Source: CBDIDH01 sp965277595 (GTDB lineage Bacteria > Planctomycetota > Planctomycetia > Isosphaerales > Isosphaeraceae). From it: 64,000 bases of DNA. Location of the stretch: assembly GCA_965277595.1 (NCBI GenBank), contig CBDIDH010000002.1:3906001-3970000 (forward strand), in the 5' to 3' direction. The notes below the pieces were generated by a model that did not search any database, was not told the DNA's origin, and saw only the letters and a list, made by a program, of their open reading frames with translations. A program made the position numbers and the translations under genes. Position 1 is the first letter of the stretch. Every line of letters starts with the position of its first letter. Of this stretch, positions 17,867 to 27,800 are shown one piece after another.

Positions 17867-19026
17867 GAGCGGGATGGCAACGCAAAGAATTGGCCGAAGT
17901 TTGTAGCATCGAGACAGCCCTTGTTGATCCGCGGAAGCCGGAGTATTTGAGTCTGATCCATATTGGCGGCGCGAACATTGAGTCCGAAACAGGAACACTT
18001 GTCAATCTGAAGTCTGCTGAGGAGGAAGGGCTCCGATCAGGAAAGTTTGCCTTCGATGAATCTATGGTTCTCTATAGCAAAATTCGACCGTATCTGAAGA
18101 AAGTGGCAAGACCTGATTTTAAGGGTTTGTGCAGCGCCGACATTTACCCCTTGTCTCCGAATCGCAACGACCTTGACCGGGGCTTCTTATACTACCTACT
18201 CCTTTCGCAGGAGTTTACCGATTTCGCGTTATCTGGCTCGGCAAGGGCTGGAATGCCGAAAGTTAATCGAGAACATCTGTTCAAATTCAGATTTTCGCTT
18301 CCGCTACTCTCCGAACAGCAGCGGATCGTCGGCATCCTCGACGAAGCGTTTGACGGCATCGCCACCGCCAAGGCCAACGCCGAAAAGAACCTCCAAAACG
18401 CCCGAGCCCTATTTGAGAGCCACCTTCAATCCGTTTTTACCCAACGCGGCGAGGGATGGCCAATGGAGAAACTCGATGCTTTGACGGACTTGTCGCGAGG
18501 ACACAACCCGCCGAAAAGCAAATTCTCCTCTGAGCCGAAACCTGGGTACGTCCGATTTTATCAGATTCGCGACGGAGGCACAGACAAATACACCGTTTAT
18601 GTCCCCGACACGCCTCAGCTTCACAAGATGAATAAAGATGATATCATGATGGTTGCATATCGTCATGTTGGGCGTGCTTTTAGAGGCGTTGATGGTGCAT
18701 TCAATGTTGCCCTTTGCAAGATAAGCAATACCCGCCGAGATCTTCTCGACGATGACTATCTTTTCAATATTATTACTTCATCATTTGTAAAAGGTGAACT
18801 AATCAAGAGATCTGAACGATCACTGATACCTTCTATGTCGATTGATCATCTGCGCGAGATAAGGATTCCTCTGCCTTCGCTCCGTGAACAACAACGAATC
18901 GTCGAACTGATAAATGGTCTTTCGGCCCAAACTCAACGCCTGGCGTCCCTCTACGAACAAAAGATCGCCGCACTCGACTCCCTGAAAAAATCACTCCTTC
19001 ACCAAGCCTTCAGCGGTCAACTCTAG
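17863..19026 (+). CDS. hsdS: Type I restriction-modification system specificity subunit
   Basis: A 387-residue protein with two target recognition domains, each followed by a conserved coiled-coil spacer: LPLLSEQQRIVGILDEAFDG near residue 145-165 and LPSLREQQRIVELINGL near 340-357, ending in SLLHQAFSGQL as many HsdS proteins do. Each recognition domain reads half of a bipartite DNA site. It overlaps hsdM by four bases. Parts of the gene (18540-18850) are visibly richer in A and T than its neighbours, as expected for a fast-exchanging recognition domain. The site cannot be predicted from sequence. Confidence 0.93.
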   Translation: MRAGWQRKELAEVCSIETALVDPRKPEYLSLIHIGGANIESETGTLVNLKSAEEEGLRSGKFAFDESMVLYSKIRPYLKKVARPDFKGLCSADIYPLSPNRNDLDRGFLYYLLLSQEFTDFALSGSARAGMPKVNREHLFKFRFSLPLLSEQQRIVGILDEAFDGIATAKANAEKNLQNARALFESHLQSVFTQRGEGWPMEKLDALTDLSRGHNPPKSKFSSEPKPGYVRFYQIRDGGTDKYTVYVPDTPQLHKMNKDDIMMVAYRHVGRAFRGVDGAFNVALCKISNTRRDLLDDDYLFNIITSSFVKGELIKRSERSLIPSMSIDHLREIRIPLPSLREQQRIVELINGLSAQTQRLASLYEQKIAALDSLKKSLLHQAFSGQL

Positions 19027-19035
19027 GACTCCGCC

Positions 19036-21405
19036 ATGAACGAGGCCGAGACCCGGTCTGATCACGTCGACCCCGCCTTGAAAGCGGCCGGCTGGGGTGT
19101 GGTCGAGGGGAGTCGAATCCGCCGCGAGTATTCCATCACGCTGGGACGCATCCAGGGGCAAGGGCGACGCGGCGCGGCGCTCGCGGCGGATTACGTCCTG
19201 GAGTATCACAACACGAAGCTCGCGGTCACCGAGGCCAAGGCGTGGGATGCCGAACTGACCGAAGGTGTGGCCCAGGCGAAGAACTACGCCGGCAAGCTCG
19301 CCGTCCGGTTCGCCTATGCGACCAACGGGCAAGGCGTCTACAGCATCGACATGGAAACCGGCCAGGAAGGCGAGGTTCCGGCCTTTCCCTCGCCCGATGA
19401 CCTCTGGAACCGGACCTTTCCCGATTCCAACCTCTGGCGCGACCGCTTCGCCGCCGTCCCCTATGAGGACAAAGGGGGTTCCCACCCGATCCGCTATTAC
19501 CAGGACATCGCCATTGAGCGCGTTCTGGCCGCCCTCGCCGCGAACCAGACGCGCATCCTGCTGACACTCGCCACCGGCACGGGCAAGACCTTCATCGCCT
19601 TTCAGATCGCCTGGAAACTCTTCCAGGCCCGCTGGAACCTGACCCGCCAGCCCACCCGCCGCCCTCGTATCCTTTTTCTGGCCGACCGCAACATCCTCGC
19701 CAATCAGGCGTATAACGCTTTCTCCGCCTTTCCCGAGGATGCGCTGGTGCGCATCTCGCCCGACGAGATCCGCAAGAAAGGCAAGGTCCCCAAGAACGGT
19801 AGCCTGTTCTTCACGATCTTCCAGACGTTCATGAGCGGCCCGCTCAAGGATGGTCAACCCTCGCCCTATTTCGGCGACTACCCGCCCGACTTCTTTGATT
19901 TCGTCGTCATCGACGAATGCCACCGCGGCGGCGCGAACGACGAGAGCAACTGGCGCGGGATTCTCGACTACTTCACCCCCGCCGTTCAACTCGGCCTGAC
20001 CGCCACCCCCAAGCGGAAGGACAATGCGAACACCTACGCCTATTTCGGTGATCCCGTCTTCATCTACTCGCTCAAGGAAGGCATCAACGACGGGTTCTTG
20101 ACCCCCTTCAAGGTCAAGCAAATCTCGACGACGCTCGATGAGTACGTTTACACGCCCGACGACACGCTTATCGAAGGCGAGATCGAGACCGGCAAGCGTT
20201 ATCAGGAAGCCGACTTCAACAAGCTCATCGAGATCAAGGAACGCGAGGCCCACCGGGTCAAGCTCTTCCTGGAACAGATCGACCAGAAAGAAAAGACGCT
20301 CGTCTTCTGCGCAACGCAGGCCCACGCCCTGGCGGTGCGCGACCTGATTAACCAGTTGAAGACGAGCCACGACCCGAACTATTGCCACCGAGTCACCGCG
20401 AACGACGGCGATCTCGGCGAGCAACACCTACGCGACTTTCAGGACAACGAGAAAAACGTTCCCACGATCCTGACGACCTCGCAAAAGCTCTCAACCGGCG
20501 TGGACGCCCGCAACATCCGCAACATTGTCCTGATGCGTCCGATCCACTCCGTCATCGAGTTCAAGCAGATCATCGGCCGCGGCACCCGGCTTTTTGAAGG
20601 GAAGGATTATTTCACGATTTACGACTTCGTCCGCGCTCACGTCCACTTCGCCGATCCCGAATGGGACGGTGAGCCTCTTGAGCCCGAGCCTGGCCCGACG
20701 CCGGTTCCTCGATCACCCGGCCCGCCCGCTGGCTCAACCGAAGGGACCAACCCCGGATCACGTCCCGGCAAGATCAAGGTCAAGCTCGCGGACGGCAAGG
20801 CCCGGAACATCCAAAGCATGATGATGACGACCTTCTGGCATCCCGACGGGACGCCGATGTCGGCTCAACAGTTCATGGAAGTTCTCTTCGGCAAGCTTCC
20901 CGAGTTCTTCAAGGACGAGGCCGAACTCCGCGCGATCTGGAGCGATCCCGACACCCGCAAGAAACTCTTGAAAGGGCTCGCCGAGAAAGGGTTTGGCCGC
21001 GACCAACTGGCCGAGATGCAGCGGATCATCGACGCCGAGAAGAGTGACCTGTTCGACGTCCTGGCCCACGTCGCCTACGCCCTTCCTCCCCAGACCCGCG
21101 CCGATCGCGCCGCGAATGCCCGGGTTGCGCTTGATGACTCATTCAGTGCTAAACAGAAAGCCTTTCTCGATTTCGTCCTGTCCCATTACGTGAGCGTCGG
21201 TGTTGACGAACTCGACCTCGACAAACTCACTCCCTTGCTCCGCCTTCGTTATCACAACTCCATCGCCGACGCCCTGGCCGAACTCGGCCGACCCGACGAG
21301 ATCAACCAGGTCTTCAGCGGCTTCCAGAAGTTCCTGTACCAGCCTTTCGCCGTCCCGTTGAACCTTCTCACACCCCCCGGCCCTCAACCCACCCCACGCC
21401 CCTGA
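19036..21405 (+). CDS. hsdR: Type I restriction enzyme endonuclease/translocase subunit
   Basis: A 789-residue subunit of the shorter EcoEI-like type. The N-terminal nuclease motif appears as ADYVLEYHNTKLAVTEAK (Asp ... Glu-x-Lys), near residues 54-71. The superfamily 2 motor follows: Walker A TLATGTGKTF (about 176), DECH box VVIDECHRGG (about 291), LTATPKR, and motif VI IIGRGTRLF (about 512). The C-terminal part after 590 contacts the rest of the complex. It starts nine bases after hsdS, so the three genes form one operon. No frame damage is seen, so restriction may be active. Confidence 0.93.
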   Translation: MNEAETRSDHVDPALKAAGWGVVEGSRIRREYSITLGRIQGQGRRGAALAADYVLEYHNTKLAVTEAKAWDAELTEGVAQAKNYAGKLAVRFAYATNGQGVYSIDMETGQEGEVPAFPSPDDLWNRTFPDSNLWRDRFAAVPYEDKGGSHPIRYYQDIAIERVLAALAANQTRILLTLATGTGKTFIAFQIAWKLFQARWNLTRQPTRRPRILFLADRNILANQAYNAFSAFPEDALVRISPDEIRKKGKVPKNGSLFFTIFQTFMSGPLKDGQPSPYFGDYPPDFFDFVVIDECHRGGANDESNWRGILDYFTPAVQLGLTATPKRKDNANTYAYFGDPVFIYSLKEGINDGFLTPFKVKQISTTLDEYVYTPDDTLIEGEIETGKRYQEADFNKLIEIKEREAHRVKLFLEQIDQKEKTLVFCATQAHALAVRDLINQLKTSHDPNYCHRVTANDGDLGEQHLRDFQDNEKNVPTILTTSQKLSTGVDARNIRNIVLMRPIHSVIEFKQIIGRGTRLFEGKDYFTIYDFVRAHVHFADPEWDGEPLEPEPGPTPVPRSPGPPAGSTEGTNPGSRPGKIKVKLADGKARNIQSMMMTTFWHPDGTPMSAQQFMEVLFGKLPEFFKDEAELRAIWSDPDTRKKLLKGLAEKGFGRDQLAEMQRIIDAEKSDLFDVLAHVAYALPPQTRADRAANARVALDDSFSAKQKAFLDFVLSHYVSVGVDELDLDKLTPLLRLRYHNSIADALAELGRPDEINQVFSGFQKFLYQPFAVPLNLLTPPGPQPTPRP

Positions 21406-21629
21406 CTTGGAGTTGGAGTTGTGCCTCGCACGCCGATTCCGTGTGCGTCCGCCGAACCACGCCCCACCCAGCAACCCGACCCGATGGCGAGATCGCGTCC
21501 AGAACGCCGCGAGCGGCGACGGTTCGGTTGAAGCCATTTTCGTTAGCTCCTCGTCAGTAACCGTCGGGTGGCTGAGTGCCGGATCACCACCGTTTTCTCG
21601 TGACGATCCGGTTGTTAGACTCGGAAGTC

Positions 21630-22178
21630 ATGCCCGAGATCACTCAGCTTCTCAACGCCGTCGCGGCCGGTGACCGCCAGGCGGCGGCCGAACTGCTCCC
21701 GCTCGTTTACGACGAGTTGCGGAAGCTCGCGGCCGCGCGGATGGCCGCGGAGAACCCGGGGCATACCCTCGACGCCACCGCCCTGGTGCATGAGGCCTAC
21801 CTGCGACTGATCGGGGACCAGCAGTTCGACGGCCGAGGGCACTTCTTCGCCGCCGCGGCCGAGGCGATGCGGCGGGTGCTGGTCAACCACGCCCGGGACC
21901 GCTCCCGGCGGAAGCGGGGCGGCGGGCGGAACCGGGTCGATCTCGACCGGCTCACCGGCCCCGCCGTCGCCAGCGACGACGACCTCCTCGAACTCGACGA
22001 CGCCCTCGATCGGCTGGCCGGGGAGTTCCCCTCGGCCGCCGAATTGGTGAAGCTGCGGTTCTTCGCCGGGATGACGCTGGGTGACGCGGCCGACGCACTG
22101 GTAATCCCCCGCCGGACTGCCGACCGGCACTGGGCGTTCGCGCGGGCCTGGCTCGCCGACGCGCTCGCTGGCAGGTAA
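21630..22178 (+). CDS. ECF-type sigma factor of the planctomycete kinase-linked group
   Basis: A 182-residue sigma factor. Region 2 is LLPLVYDELRKLAAARMA to ATALVHEAYLRLIGD, with GRGHFFAAAAEAMRRVLVNH as the -10-binding part. Region 4 is AAELVKLRFFAGMTLGDAADALVIPRRTADRHWAFARAWL. I chose the ATG at 21630 (MPEITQLL), which matches the usual start of this group; an earlier ATG at 21576 is possible. It lies 84 bases before the large kinase gene, a pairing common in planctomycetes in which the kinase is thought to control the sigma factor. No anti-sigma gene is seen. Confidence 0.88.
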   Translation: MPEITQLLNAVAAGDRQAAAELLPLVYDELRKLAAARMAAENPGHTLDATALVHEAYLRLIGDQQFDGRGHFFAAAAEAMRRVLVNHARDRSRRKRGGGRNRVDLDRLTGPAVASDDDLLELDDALDRLAGEFPSAAELVKLRFFAGMTLGDAADALVIPRRTADRHWAFARAWLADALAGR

Positions 22179-22262
22179 TCCGAGGAATCTTTCGGATTCC
22201 GTGGCGCACTCCCGGGCCGAACGGGGCATTGTGGGAGGCAATCCACTCCGGGAGGTGATCCG

Positions 22263-25200
22263 ATGCCCGACTCCGACCCCAGATTGATGACCCTCTTCGC
22301 CGATGCCCTCGACCGGACCGACCTGGCCGACCGGGCCGCGTACCTGGACGGCGCCTGTGAGGGCAACGCGCCCCTCCGCCGTCGGGTCGAGGCGCTGCTC
22401 GACGCCCACGACGGGGCCGGCCGGTTCCTTGAACCCGCCGCCACCGGCAGGGTCGAACTCACCGCGCCCGAAACCCTGGATGCGACGACGGCCTGCGCCA
22501 CGGAGACGACGCCTGGCGCGGAGCTTTCCACCGGCGAAGCCGGACCAAACGGCACGACCTCCACGACCGCGGGCACCCCGCCGCCCAACAGCCCCGGCGG
22601 ATTCGTCGCTGGCCAGGACATTGCCGGACGGTACACGCTGCGCGAAGTCCTCGGCGAGGGGGGCATGGGCACCGTTTACCGGGCCGAGCAATCCCAACCG
22701 ATCAAACGGCAGGTGGCGCTCAAGCTGATCAAGACCGGGATGGACTCGCGCGCGGTGCTGACGCGGTTCGACACCGAACGCCAGGCGCTGGCGCTGATGG
22801 ACCACCCCAACATCGCCCGGGTCTACGACGGCGGCGTCACGAAGGCCAATCAGCCGTTCTTCGTGATGGAACTCGTCAATGGCATGCCGATCACCGAGTA
22901 CAGCGACCAGCATCGGCTCCCGGTCCGGGCCCGGCTGGAGTTGTTCGTGGCCGTCTGCCAGGCCGTGCAACACGCCCACCAGAAGGGGATCATCCATCGC
23001 GATTTGAAGCCCAGCAACGTCCTGGTCACCGAGGTCGACGGCCGGCCCACTCCCAAAGTCATCGACTTCGGCGTCGCCAAGGCGACGGAATTCCAGCTCA
23101 CCGACCAGACCCTGGCGGACGCGGGGGAGGTCGTCGGCACCCCGGCCTACATGTCGCCCGAGCAGGCCGATCCGTCGAAGACGGACATCGACACCCGCAC
23201 CGACATTTATGCCCTGGGCGTGATCCTCTATGAGCTGCTGGCCGGTTCGCCGCCGATCGATGCGAAGCGGTTCAAGCGGGGGGCCATTCTCGAGATGCTG
23301 AGGATGGTGCGGGAGGTCGACCCGCCCCGGCCGAGCACCAAGGTGAGCACAGCGGACGCCCTGCCGAGCATCGCGGCCAGCCGCGACATCGACCCGGAAC
23401 ACTTGAAGCGGGCGCTGCGGGGTGACCTCGACTGGATCGTGATGAAGGCTCTGGAGAAAGACCGCACCCGGCGTTACGCGACGGCCAACGGCTTCGTGGC
23501 CGACGTTCTGCGTCACCTGACGAACGAGCCCGTGCTGGCCGCCCCGCCGAGTCGGACCTACCGGCTGAGGAAGCTGGTGCGGAGGCACCGCGGTGGGGTG
23601 ATCGCCGCAAGTCTGGTCCTCCTGGCACTGCTTGCCGGCATCGCGGGGACGACATGGGGACTGATCGAGGCCAGGCGGCAGGAACACGAGGCCAGGCGGC
23701 AGGAAAAAATCGCCCGGGAGGAAACGTCAGAGAAGGAGAAAGCCCGCCAGGCCGAGGCCGAGCGGGCCGAAGGCGAACGTCTTGCTACCCAGAAAGCCCA
23801 GGCCGCCGCCGACGCGGAGAAAAACGCGAAGGAGACCGCCGAGAGAAGCTTCACCGAGGCGCGCGAGGCTGAAAAAGAAGCGACCGGGCAGCGTAACCGG
23901 GCCGACCACGAGGCCGAAATCGCACGGCGGAATCTCTATTACGCGCAGATGCACCTGGCCCAGCAGGCGTGGCGGGAACACCGCGGCTTGTCGTACACGC
24001 GTGAACTGCTCGCCAACTGGCTTCCCCAGGGCAAGTCGCGCGACCACCGCGGCTGGGAGTGGTTCTACATCAATTCGCTCCCTTACCAGAACCTGCGAAC
24101 CTTGTCGGAGCGTGGGCGCATCAAAGGGCCCTGTATCGTGGCGTGGCACGTTGCCGGTAAGCGACTGGCCGAGGGCACAGTCGACGGCTTGATCCGGATC
24201 TGGGACGTCGATCGAGAACGAACGACCCTTGTTCTGAGAGGGCCTGCGCCTGATGCCTCGAACTGGGGGGTGAGGTGGCTCGGGTGGAGCCCGGACGGCC
24301 ATACTCTGGCCGCGGGCTGCAGGTACGGAACGGTTCATCTCTGGGACACAGACACCGGACGGGAGCTCCATGTTCTCCGGGGGCACCCGTCGTCGGTCCG
24401 GTCTGTGGCTTTCAGCTCCGACGGTACGCGCGTTGCTGCCTGGGGAGTGGATGGCGCGATCAAGATCTGGGACGCTAGTTCAGGCCGCTTGACTGCGGAG
24501 TTAACCCATCCGGGCAATGTAATTGTCGGGGCATGGAGCCCGGACGACACACTCCTCGCCTCCGGGCATCATGACGGGACGATGACCATCTCGGGCACTG
24601 ATGCCGGAGACAAGATCGTTACGCTGTCGGCACATGTCGATTTGCTCTACCATCTGGCGTGGAGCCCCGACAGCGCCCGAATCGCCTCGTCGGGCGGAGA
24701 TTTCACCGCGAAGGTCTGGGAGGTCGCCTCGCGAAAGATGGTGCTCGGCCCACTCCGGCACTCCCACGGCGTCACGTCGGTCGCATGGGAGCCGGGTGGG
24801 CAGAGACTGGCAACCGGCAGCTTCGACGAGACCGTCAAGATTTGGGACGCGACCACCGGCCGTGAGTTACTCACGCAGCGTGGATATGTCAATACCGTCA
24901 CTTCACTCTCCTGGGGTCCGGACGGCCGCCTGGCCTCGGGGGGTCGTGACGGGAGCATGAGGATCTGGAACCCGATCCGCGATCAGGAGTCGAGCGTGTT
25001 GCCAGGTCACGGCGTCCGGGCGACGTCGGTGTCCTGGAGCCCGGACGGCAAGCAGCTGGCGTCGGGCGGCGATGACGGTAAGGTCAGGATCTGGGACCCG
25101 GCCACCCGCAACGAGGTTCTGACCCTCAAAGGACATGATCAAGGCCGAGTCATCCCGCAGTTCGGGCTGATTCGCTCGTTGGCCTGGAGCCCGGACGGTA

Positions 25201-26825
25201 CGCAACTGGCCTCGGCTGGCCTGGACGGCACGGCCAAGGTCTGGGAGGTCGCCAGCGGCCGCGAAGTTTTCGCCCTTCCCAACGACCGTGGGAGTGTCTG
25301 GTCGGTGGCGTGGGGCCCGGACGGAACCCAGCTGGCCGCGGGCTCCGAGGATGGGACGATTCGCGTGGTTGAAGGGCTGAAGCGCACTCCGATGGTCCGT
25401 GTATTCCAGGCCCATAAGAGCCGCGTCCGCGCCCTGGCCTGGAGCCCCCAGGGGGATCGCCTGGCTTCCGGTGCGTGGGGGGACCCCGTCGTAAGGCTCT
25501 GGGATCCAATTCGTGGTACCGAACTTGGTCGCATGAAAGGCCATCGTAGCGCTGTCCTGGGTGTGGCCTGGAGGCCGGACGGCAAGCGGCTGGCATCCGC
25601 CTCAACAGACCGCCTCGTCATCGCATGGGATGCGGAGACCGGCCGGAAGCTCTCGACGATGCGCGGCCATAATGACTTCGTGGATGCCGTCGGATGGAGC
25701 CCGGACGGGAATCGGCTGGCATCGGCGGGCATCGATAACTCGATGCGGGTCTGGGACCCAGAAACAGGCGAGGAGACGTTCGTGCTCCGAGGCAACTCCG
25801 GGATGTTCCACGGCGTCTCTTGGAACCTCGATGGGGCGCAACTCGCCGCGGCGAGCAGCGACGGGCAGATCTGGATCTGGGACGCGACGCGCGGTTTCGA
25901 GCGCGATACCACGCCGAGGGCCTTGCCCTACATCGACCGGGCGGTCGCCTCGGGGACCGCACGCGGCGAGGACCTCCTCTGGTACGCGGAGTCCTACTCC
26001 CGGGCCGGGAACCAGCAGGCACTCGGCAAGCTGCTCGAACAGCGCCCGGAATTGGCTGCCAACCTCGGCGATCTGTACGCGGCCGGTGGGGATTGGGAGC
26101 GGGCGATCTCCGAATATGGCAAAGCCATCACCGACCAGCCAACCGACGACGCCTTGTTGATCAAACTCGCTAACGCTTACCAGGCTGCCGGCCGCACGCG
26201 CGAGGCGGTTCCGCATTTGGCGACCCTGTCCTCCGCCAACCCGAAGGACACGAACTTCTCCCTGAAGGTTGCCGCCCTCCAGGCCTGGTTCGGGCAGGAC
26301 AAGGAACTCGCCGCCACCCGGCAGCGGCTCGTCTCATTCGCGAAGCGCACCAGCTACGAGGGAACGGCCGAGCGCGTCGCCAGGGCTTGCAGTATCCTTC
26401 CGTCCACCGACGAGTCGGAACTCGACGCGGTGCTGGTCATCGGACGCACGGGGGTGAAGATCGCGAAGCAAGAGCGGACCCTGTTGGCCCTCGGCATGGC
26501 GGAGTATCGCAGCGGTAACGACGCGGCCGCGAATGAGGCCCTGCTCGCCGCGGCTAAGGCCGGCAAGAATTCGGCCTGGGTGACAGGCATCTCGGCATTC
26601 TACCGGGCCATGAGCCTGTTCCGGCTGGGCAAGCCCGACGAGGCCCGCCAACTGGCGATCGCGGCCGCGGTGAAGATGAGACCGCTGCCCGCCGACGAGC
26701 AGAATCCGTTGGCCAACAATGCCCACTACAACGACCTGATCCTGTGGCTGGCCTACAAGGAAGCGAAGACCATGATCCAGTTCGAAGCGGGCCGCGCCGC
26801 CGCCGCGACGCCCGACGGGAAATGA
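22263..26825 (+). CDS. Membrane Ser/Thr protein kinase with WD40 and TPR repeats
   Basis: A 1520-residue protein. The kinase domain spans about 120-420: GEGGMGTVYRAEQ loop, VALKLIK lysine, IHRDLKPSN catalytic loop (about 244) and DFGVAK. One transmembrane helix lies near 443-463 (VIAASLVLLALLAGIAGTTW), followed by an Ala/Glu-rich coiled coil to about 560. More than ten WD40 repeats, marked by WSPDG and IWD, run from about 615 to 1215. A TPR-like helical C-terminus follows (GDWERAISEYGKAITDQP). The kinase is N-terminal and presumably cytoplasmic; the repeats lie beyond the membrane helix and may sense partners. It lies downstream of the sigma factor. Confidence 0.93.
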   Translation: MPDSDPRLMTLFADALDRTDLADRAAYLDGACEGNAPLRRRVEALLDAHDGAGRFLEPAATGRVELTAPETLDATTACATETTPGAELSTGEAGPNGTTSTTAGTPPPNSPGGFVAGQDIAGRYTLREVLGEGGMGTVYRAEQSQPIKRQVALKLIKTGMDSRAVLTRFDTERQALALMDHPNIARVYDGGVTKANQPFFVMELVNGMPITEYSDQHRLPVRARLELFVAVCQAVQHAHQKGIIHRDLKPSNVLVTEVDGRPTPKVIDFGVAKATEFQLTDQTLADAGEVVGTPAYMSPEQADPSKTDIDTRTDIYALGVILYELLAGSPPIDAKRFKRGAILEMLRMVREVDPPRPSTKVSTADALPSIAASRDIDPEHLKRALRGDLDWIVMKALEKDRTRRYATANGFVADVLRHLTNEPVLAAPPSRTYRLRKLVRRHRGGVIAASLVLLALLAGIAGTTWGLIEARRQEHEARRQEKIAREETSEKEKARQAEAERAEGERLATQKAQAAADAEKNAKETAERSFTEAREAEKEATGQRNRADHEAEIARRNLYYAQMHLAQQAWREHRGLSYTRELLANWLPQGKSRDHRGWEWFYINSLPYQNLRTLSERGRIKGPCIVAWHVAGKRLAEGTVDGLIRIWDVDRERTTLVLRGPAPDASNWGVRWLGWSPDGHTLAAGCRYGTVHLWDTDTGRELHVLRGHPSSVRSVAFSSDGTRVAAWGVDGAIKIWDASSGRLTAELTHPGNVIVGAWSPDDTLLASGHHDGTMTISGTDAGDKIVTLSAHVDLLYHLAWSPDSARIASSGGDFTAKVWEVASRKMVLGPLRHSHGVTSVAWEPGGQRLATGSFDETVKIWDATTGRELLTQRGYVNTVTSLSWGPDGRLASGGRDGSMRIWNPIRDQESSVLPGHGVRATSVSWSPDGKQLASGGDDGKVRIWDPATRNEVLTLKGHDQGRVIPQFGLIRSLAWSPDGTQLASAGLDGTAKVWEVASGREVFALPNDRGSVWSVAWGPDGTQLAAGSEDGTIRVVEGLKRTPMVRVFQAHKSRVRALAWSPQGDRLASGAWGDPVVRLWDPIRGTELGRMKGHRSAVLGVAWRPDGKRLASASTDRLVIAWDAETGRKLSTMRGHNDFVDAVGWSPDGNRLASAGIDNSMRVWDPETGEETFVLRGNSGMFHGVSWNLDGAQLAAASSDGQIWIWDATRGFERDTTPRALPYIDRAVASGTARGEDLLWYAESYSRAGNQQALGKLLEQRPELAANLGDLYAAGGDWERAISEYGKAITDQPTDDALLIKLANAYQAAGRTREAVPHLATLSSANPKDTNFSLKVAALQAWFGQDKELAATRQRLVSFAKRTSYEGTAERVARACSILPSTDESELDAVLVIGRTGVKIAKQERTLLALGMAEYRSGNDAAANEALLAAAKAGKNSAWVTGISAFYRAMSLFRLGKPDEARQLAIAAAVKMRPLPADEQNPLANNAHYNDLILWLAYKEAKTMIQFEAGRAAAATPDGK

Positions 26826-26841
26826 CCCCGTCACCGGGGTC
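26824..26841 (+). terminator. Short hairpin at the kinase stop codon
   Basis: GACCCCG and CGGGGTC enclose TCAC and overlap the TGA stop. Seven base pairs and no T tract, so weak as a terminator. Confidence 0.3.
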
Positions 26842-27101
26842 CGAGCGGATTCCCGCGTCAAGTCGTCATCCGCATCTCCCAACGAAACGACCTGCGTCCG
26901 GTAAATGCGGACAACCCTGGCCGACCTGCCCTTCGGTAGACGGTTACGAGAGTGAAGGCCGGGACAAGGACTGCCTCAGGTTCGCGGATCACTCCGGGGG
27001 TGATGGCGGGGGCGGACGTCTTCGCTCATGCCCTATTATACTTATGATGTCCTTATATCATTTGATGTCTCCTCGAAAAGTGTCCGGCGCCAGCGTGGTC
27101 C

Positions 27102-27475
27102 TCAGATGGGGGCTCTGGCGACAGGACGGCGATAGCGTTTGCCGCGTTTGACACTCGACAGATCGATCTCTTCCAGGAGCATGATGAGGTCCGCGGCGCG
27201 GACCTCGACGTGGGGCTGGGCCTCGTGAGAGGGCGGAAAACGGTAGCGCCCTGCTTCCGATCGTATGTACCAGATCGCGTCTCCGTCTTCCTCCCAGACC
27301 AAGAGCTTGATCCGCTCGGCGGCCTTGTCGCGGAAAAGAAGATGTCTCCCGACCGTGGGTTGCCCCTCAGTCCTTCCTGGACCATGGCCGCCAAACCGTC
27401 GAACGATTTTCGAAGATCGACCGGTTGGGCCGCGAGCCAGATGAGGACGGTCGGGGCAAGCTCAGCATGAGTCAC
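27102..27475 (-). pseudogene. tnpB: IS66 accessory protein TnpB, frameshifted
   Basis: The beginning reads LIWLAAQPVDLRKSFDGLAA then MVQEGLRGNPRSG, the standard IS66 ORF2 start. The continuation LLFRDKAAERIKLLVWEEDG and AIWYIRSEAGRYRFP is in a different frame, so one base was lost or gained near 27345. It overlaps tnpA by 14 bases as in intact elements. The large transposase TnpC, which should follow at lower coordinates, is absent, so the element cannot move itself. Confidence 0.8.
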
Positions 27476-27800
27476 CCCCGGCTTCGAGGAGATCGACGAG
27501 CGTCACCAACGTGTGGGGATCGAAGCCCGGCCCGACTCGCAGGCAACGACCGTTGGCCAAGACGAACTTGATGCCACGGGTCGCGGGCTGCTTGGCCTCC
27601 TCGGTAACGACATGCACCGGGAGGAAGGCCGGTTTCTCGTGGTCGGCCCGGTCAAGCTTCCGCCGCCACACGTTGAACGACGGCTCGCTAATGCCCTCCG
27701 CCCGGCAGAAGGCCCGCATTGAAAGTCCGCTCCGCCGCCACCGCGCAAGGACCGGCCGCCAGTGTGGCTCTCGACCCAGATCCCGTGTCGCCAGTGCCAT
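27462..27800 (-). CDS. tnpA: IS66 accessory protein TnpA
   Basis: A 112-residue protein with the helix-turn-helix of IS66 ORF1: WRPVLARWRRSGLSMRAFCR, AEGISEPSFNVWRRKLDRA, and a C-terminal VGPGFDPHTLVTLVDLLEA strand-helix. The ATG opens MALATRDLGREPHW. The frame is intact, but its partner TnpB is frameshifted and TnpC is missing. It probably has no function now. Confidence 0.82.
   Translation of the reverse strand: MALATRDLGREPHWRPVLARWRRSGLSMRAFCRAEGISEPSFNVWRRKLDRADHEKPAFLPVHVVTEEAKQPATRGIKFVLANGRCLRVGPGFDPHTLVTLVDLLEAGGDSC

Noticed and set aside
21615..23687. A 690-codon minus-strand frame across sigma factor and kinase
   Set aside because: Antisense to two recognisable genes; His/Arg/Gly-rich without domains.
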